DNA of 6,804 nt from CAYQTK01 sp964420375. Its GTDB lineage: Bacteria > RBG-13-61-14 > DATKZS01. The stretch spans positions 1 to 6,804 of the forward strand of contig CAYQTK010000227.1 in NCBI GenBank assembly GCA_964420375.1. The letters are read 5' to 3'. Below are positions 6,043 to 6,804 of the stretch, in pieces. A program made the position numbers and the translations under genes. The notes beneath the pieces were generated by a model. It had not been told where the DNA came from. It saw nothing but the letters and a program-made list of their open reading frames with translations, and searched no databases. How positions within the stretch are numbered: position 1 is the stretch's first letter; each line of letters opens with the position of its first letter.

Positions 6043-6056
6043 TTGACAAGACACTA
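6043..6056 (-). repeat. Unpaired element end overlapping the tetR stop codon
   Basis: Read on the minus strand, TAGTGTCTTGTCAA resembles the inverted ends of the element at 40-148 (11 of 14 to TAGTGCTCTGTCAA; 11 of 13 to TAGTGCTTTGTCA). Its first three bases are the TAG that ends tetR. The partner end is not obvious; it may be the far end of a composite beginning at 5845, or a remnant. Confidence 0.4.
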
Positions 6057-6719
6057 CTTTTGCGTGTCCGGGCCATTTTTTGAGCCGGTGCTTAAAAGCC
6101 GGGCGGTGACCTCCTTGGAGTGGGCCTTGAGCCGCTCCATGTATTCATGGGAGTCGCCGTCCATGTTAAGGAAGTCGCTTATGAACTTCTGATTGGTAAA
6201 AAGCCCCCAGTACAACATGCTCAGCGACACCAGTGTAAGGGGAAGGTCTATGCCGCGGAGCCTCTCTTTGTCTACTATCTGTTCCGCCTGCATGATCCAC
6301 TTGCGGAGCTCAGGCACGAGCTTCTCCCATTCCACCCGCCGGAGCTCCGGGTCCTGCTCGAGCCATTGCCGGAAGAACAGCAGGGGGAAGCTGGGGTTTT
6401 CATGCAATACGTCAAACAGCTCGTCGATAAGTTCGTCTATGGCTTTCTTCAGCACAGACTCGCGGTTTATCTCCGGTGTAAGCATCTTCTGGATGTGCTT
6501 GTTTATCATGTTGTTGACCGGCAATACTGAGCGCTCCAGCACCTGGTTATAGAGGTCTTTTTTGCTTCCGAAATGATAGTGCAGGGTCTGGATGGATGTT
6601 CCCGCCTCTCCGGCTATCTGCCGGGTTGACGTGCCGTCGTATCCTTGCCGCGCGAACAGGTGCTCGGCAGCGTCCAGGATTCTGTCCACCGTCTCTTTCT
6701 TCTTTACTGTCTCAGCCAT
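6054..6719 (-). CDS. TetR/AcrR-family transcriptional regulator (221 aa)
   Basis: This is a DNA-binding repressor-type protein that normally acts as a dimer and releases its operator on binding a small ligand. The N-terminal domain (about 9-57) has the family pattern: ILDAAEHLFARQGYDGTS, then a helix-turn-helix with recognition helix around TSIQTLHYHFGSKKDLY (41-57). The C-terminal ligand/dimer domain (about 75-210) is helical and aromatic-rich, with FPLLFFRQWLEQDPELR at 111-127 resembling regulators of fatty-acid or acyl-CoA genes. The ATG at 6719 is preferred because AGAGG (6730-6734) precedes it by 10 bases; the frame runs 18 codons further to 6773 without a good binding site. The final residues SKNGPDTQK run straight into a TAG supplied by a repeat end, so the natural tail may have been altered. 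It lies upstream of etfBA on the same strand and plausibly controls it; the ligand is unknown. Confidence 0.93.
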   Translation of the reverse strand: MAETVKKKETVDRILDAAEHLFARQGYDGTSTRQIAGEAGTSIQTLHYHFGSKKDLYNQVLERSVLPVNNMINKHIQKMLTPEINRESVLKKAIDELIDELFDVLHENPSFPLLFFRQWLEQDPELRRVEWEKLVPELRKWIMQAEQIVDKERLRGIDLPLTLVSLSMLYWGLFTNQKFISDFLNMDGDSHEYMERLKAHSKEVTARLLSTGSKNGPDTQK

Positions 6720-6791
6720 TAAGGACTTACCTCTTTTAAAAGGCAGCATCGAAATACAGTTACGCAAAATCAATGCTTTTTAATGTAATAC

Positions 6792-6804
6792 GTGCGAGCG
6801 GCTT
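6792..6804 (+). repeat. REP-type unit cut by the window edge
   Basis: GTGCGAGCGGCTT is the first 13 bases of the family (GTGCGAGC head and first hairpin arm). It is preceded by AATGTAATA (6782-6790), the same nine bases found before the solo copy at 3765. It lies upstream of tetR, so tetR is bracketed by repeats of this family. Whether it is single or paired cannot be seen. Confidence 0.6.

Larger units (their letters stand above)
5773..6053. other. 281-base repeat-filled gap between tetR and etfB
   Basis: Most of the gap is a MITE-like element (5845-5975), a complete REPIN (5985-6024), a hairpin CACACT/AGTGTG (6021-6026 with 6034-6039) and a single element end (6043-6056, running into the tetR stop). 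About 70 bases (5773-5844) remain as native etfB leader. That stretch contains TTGACG (5818-5813 on the minus strand), but its best -10 partner overlaps the ribosome binding site, so no promoter is claimed. No TetR operator palindrome was found outside the repeats. Confidence 0.6.

Noticed and set aside
6720..6773. 18-codon extension of TetR to an ATG at 6773
   Set aside because: AGAGG precedes the ATG at 6719, and TetR proteins usually start shortly before the first helix, as with MAETVKKKE.

Overview
The window suggests the chromosome of an anaerobic bacterium. A TetR regulator beside an EtfB/EtfA pair, and a cobalamin-binding-type radical SAM protein, are a combination often found in fatty-acid- or aromatic-acid-degrading anaerobes such as Desulfobacterota (syntrophs, sulfate reducers) and Dehalococcoidia-like Chloroflexota. 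The sequence alone does not decide between these. No rRNA, tRNA, CRISPR array, phage gene or transposase gene is present.

All five supported genes lie on the minus strand, so transcription runs from high to low coordinates. The order is tetR (6719-6054), etfB (5772-4984), etfA (4973-3978), a radical SAM gene (3669-2020), and an unrecognised, predicted all-helical 501-residue protein (1842-337). etfB and etfA are separated by 10 bases and form a clear operon. Their products should make a heterodimeric FAD/AMP electron-transfer flavoprotein, probably linked to acyl-CoA oxidation. TetR is the obvious candidate regulator, but about 280 bases packed with repeats separate it from etfB. A stem of 14 positions (13 paired) followed by seven T's on the minus strand lies after etfA and probably ends the etf transcript.

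The spaces between genes are the unusual part. A palindromic repeat of the REP/REPIN type occurs as two complete 40-base inverted pairs (241-280 and 5985-6024, 36/40 identical), one single unit (3765-3786), one degenerate unit (82-103) and one unit cut by the window edge (6792-6804). Differences between copies include a compensatory base-pair change in the hairpin stem. Two short elements with terminal inverted repeats starting (C)TAGTGC lie near the two complete pairs (40-148 and 5845-5975). A further unpaired end of the same type (6043-6056) supplies the stop codon of tetR. Every gap of more than 250 bases between genes contains at least one of these repeats. The 177-base gap between the radical SAM gene and the helical-protein gene has none.

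The etf pair and TetR can be named with confidence. The radical SAM enzyme is recognisable as a class, but its substrate is not. The 501-residue protein is unassigned.
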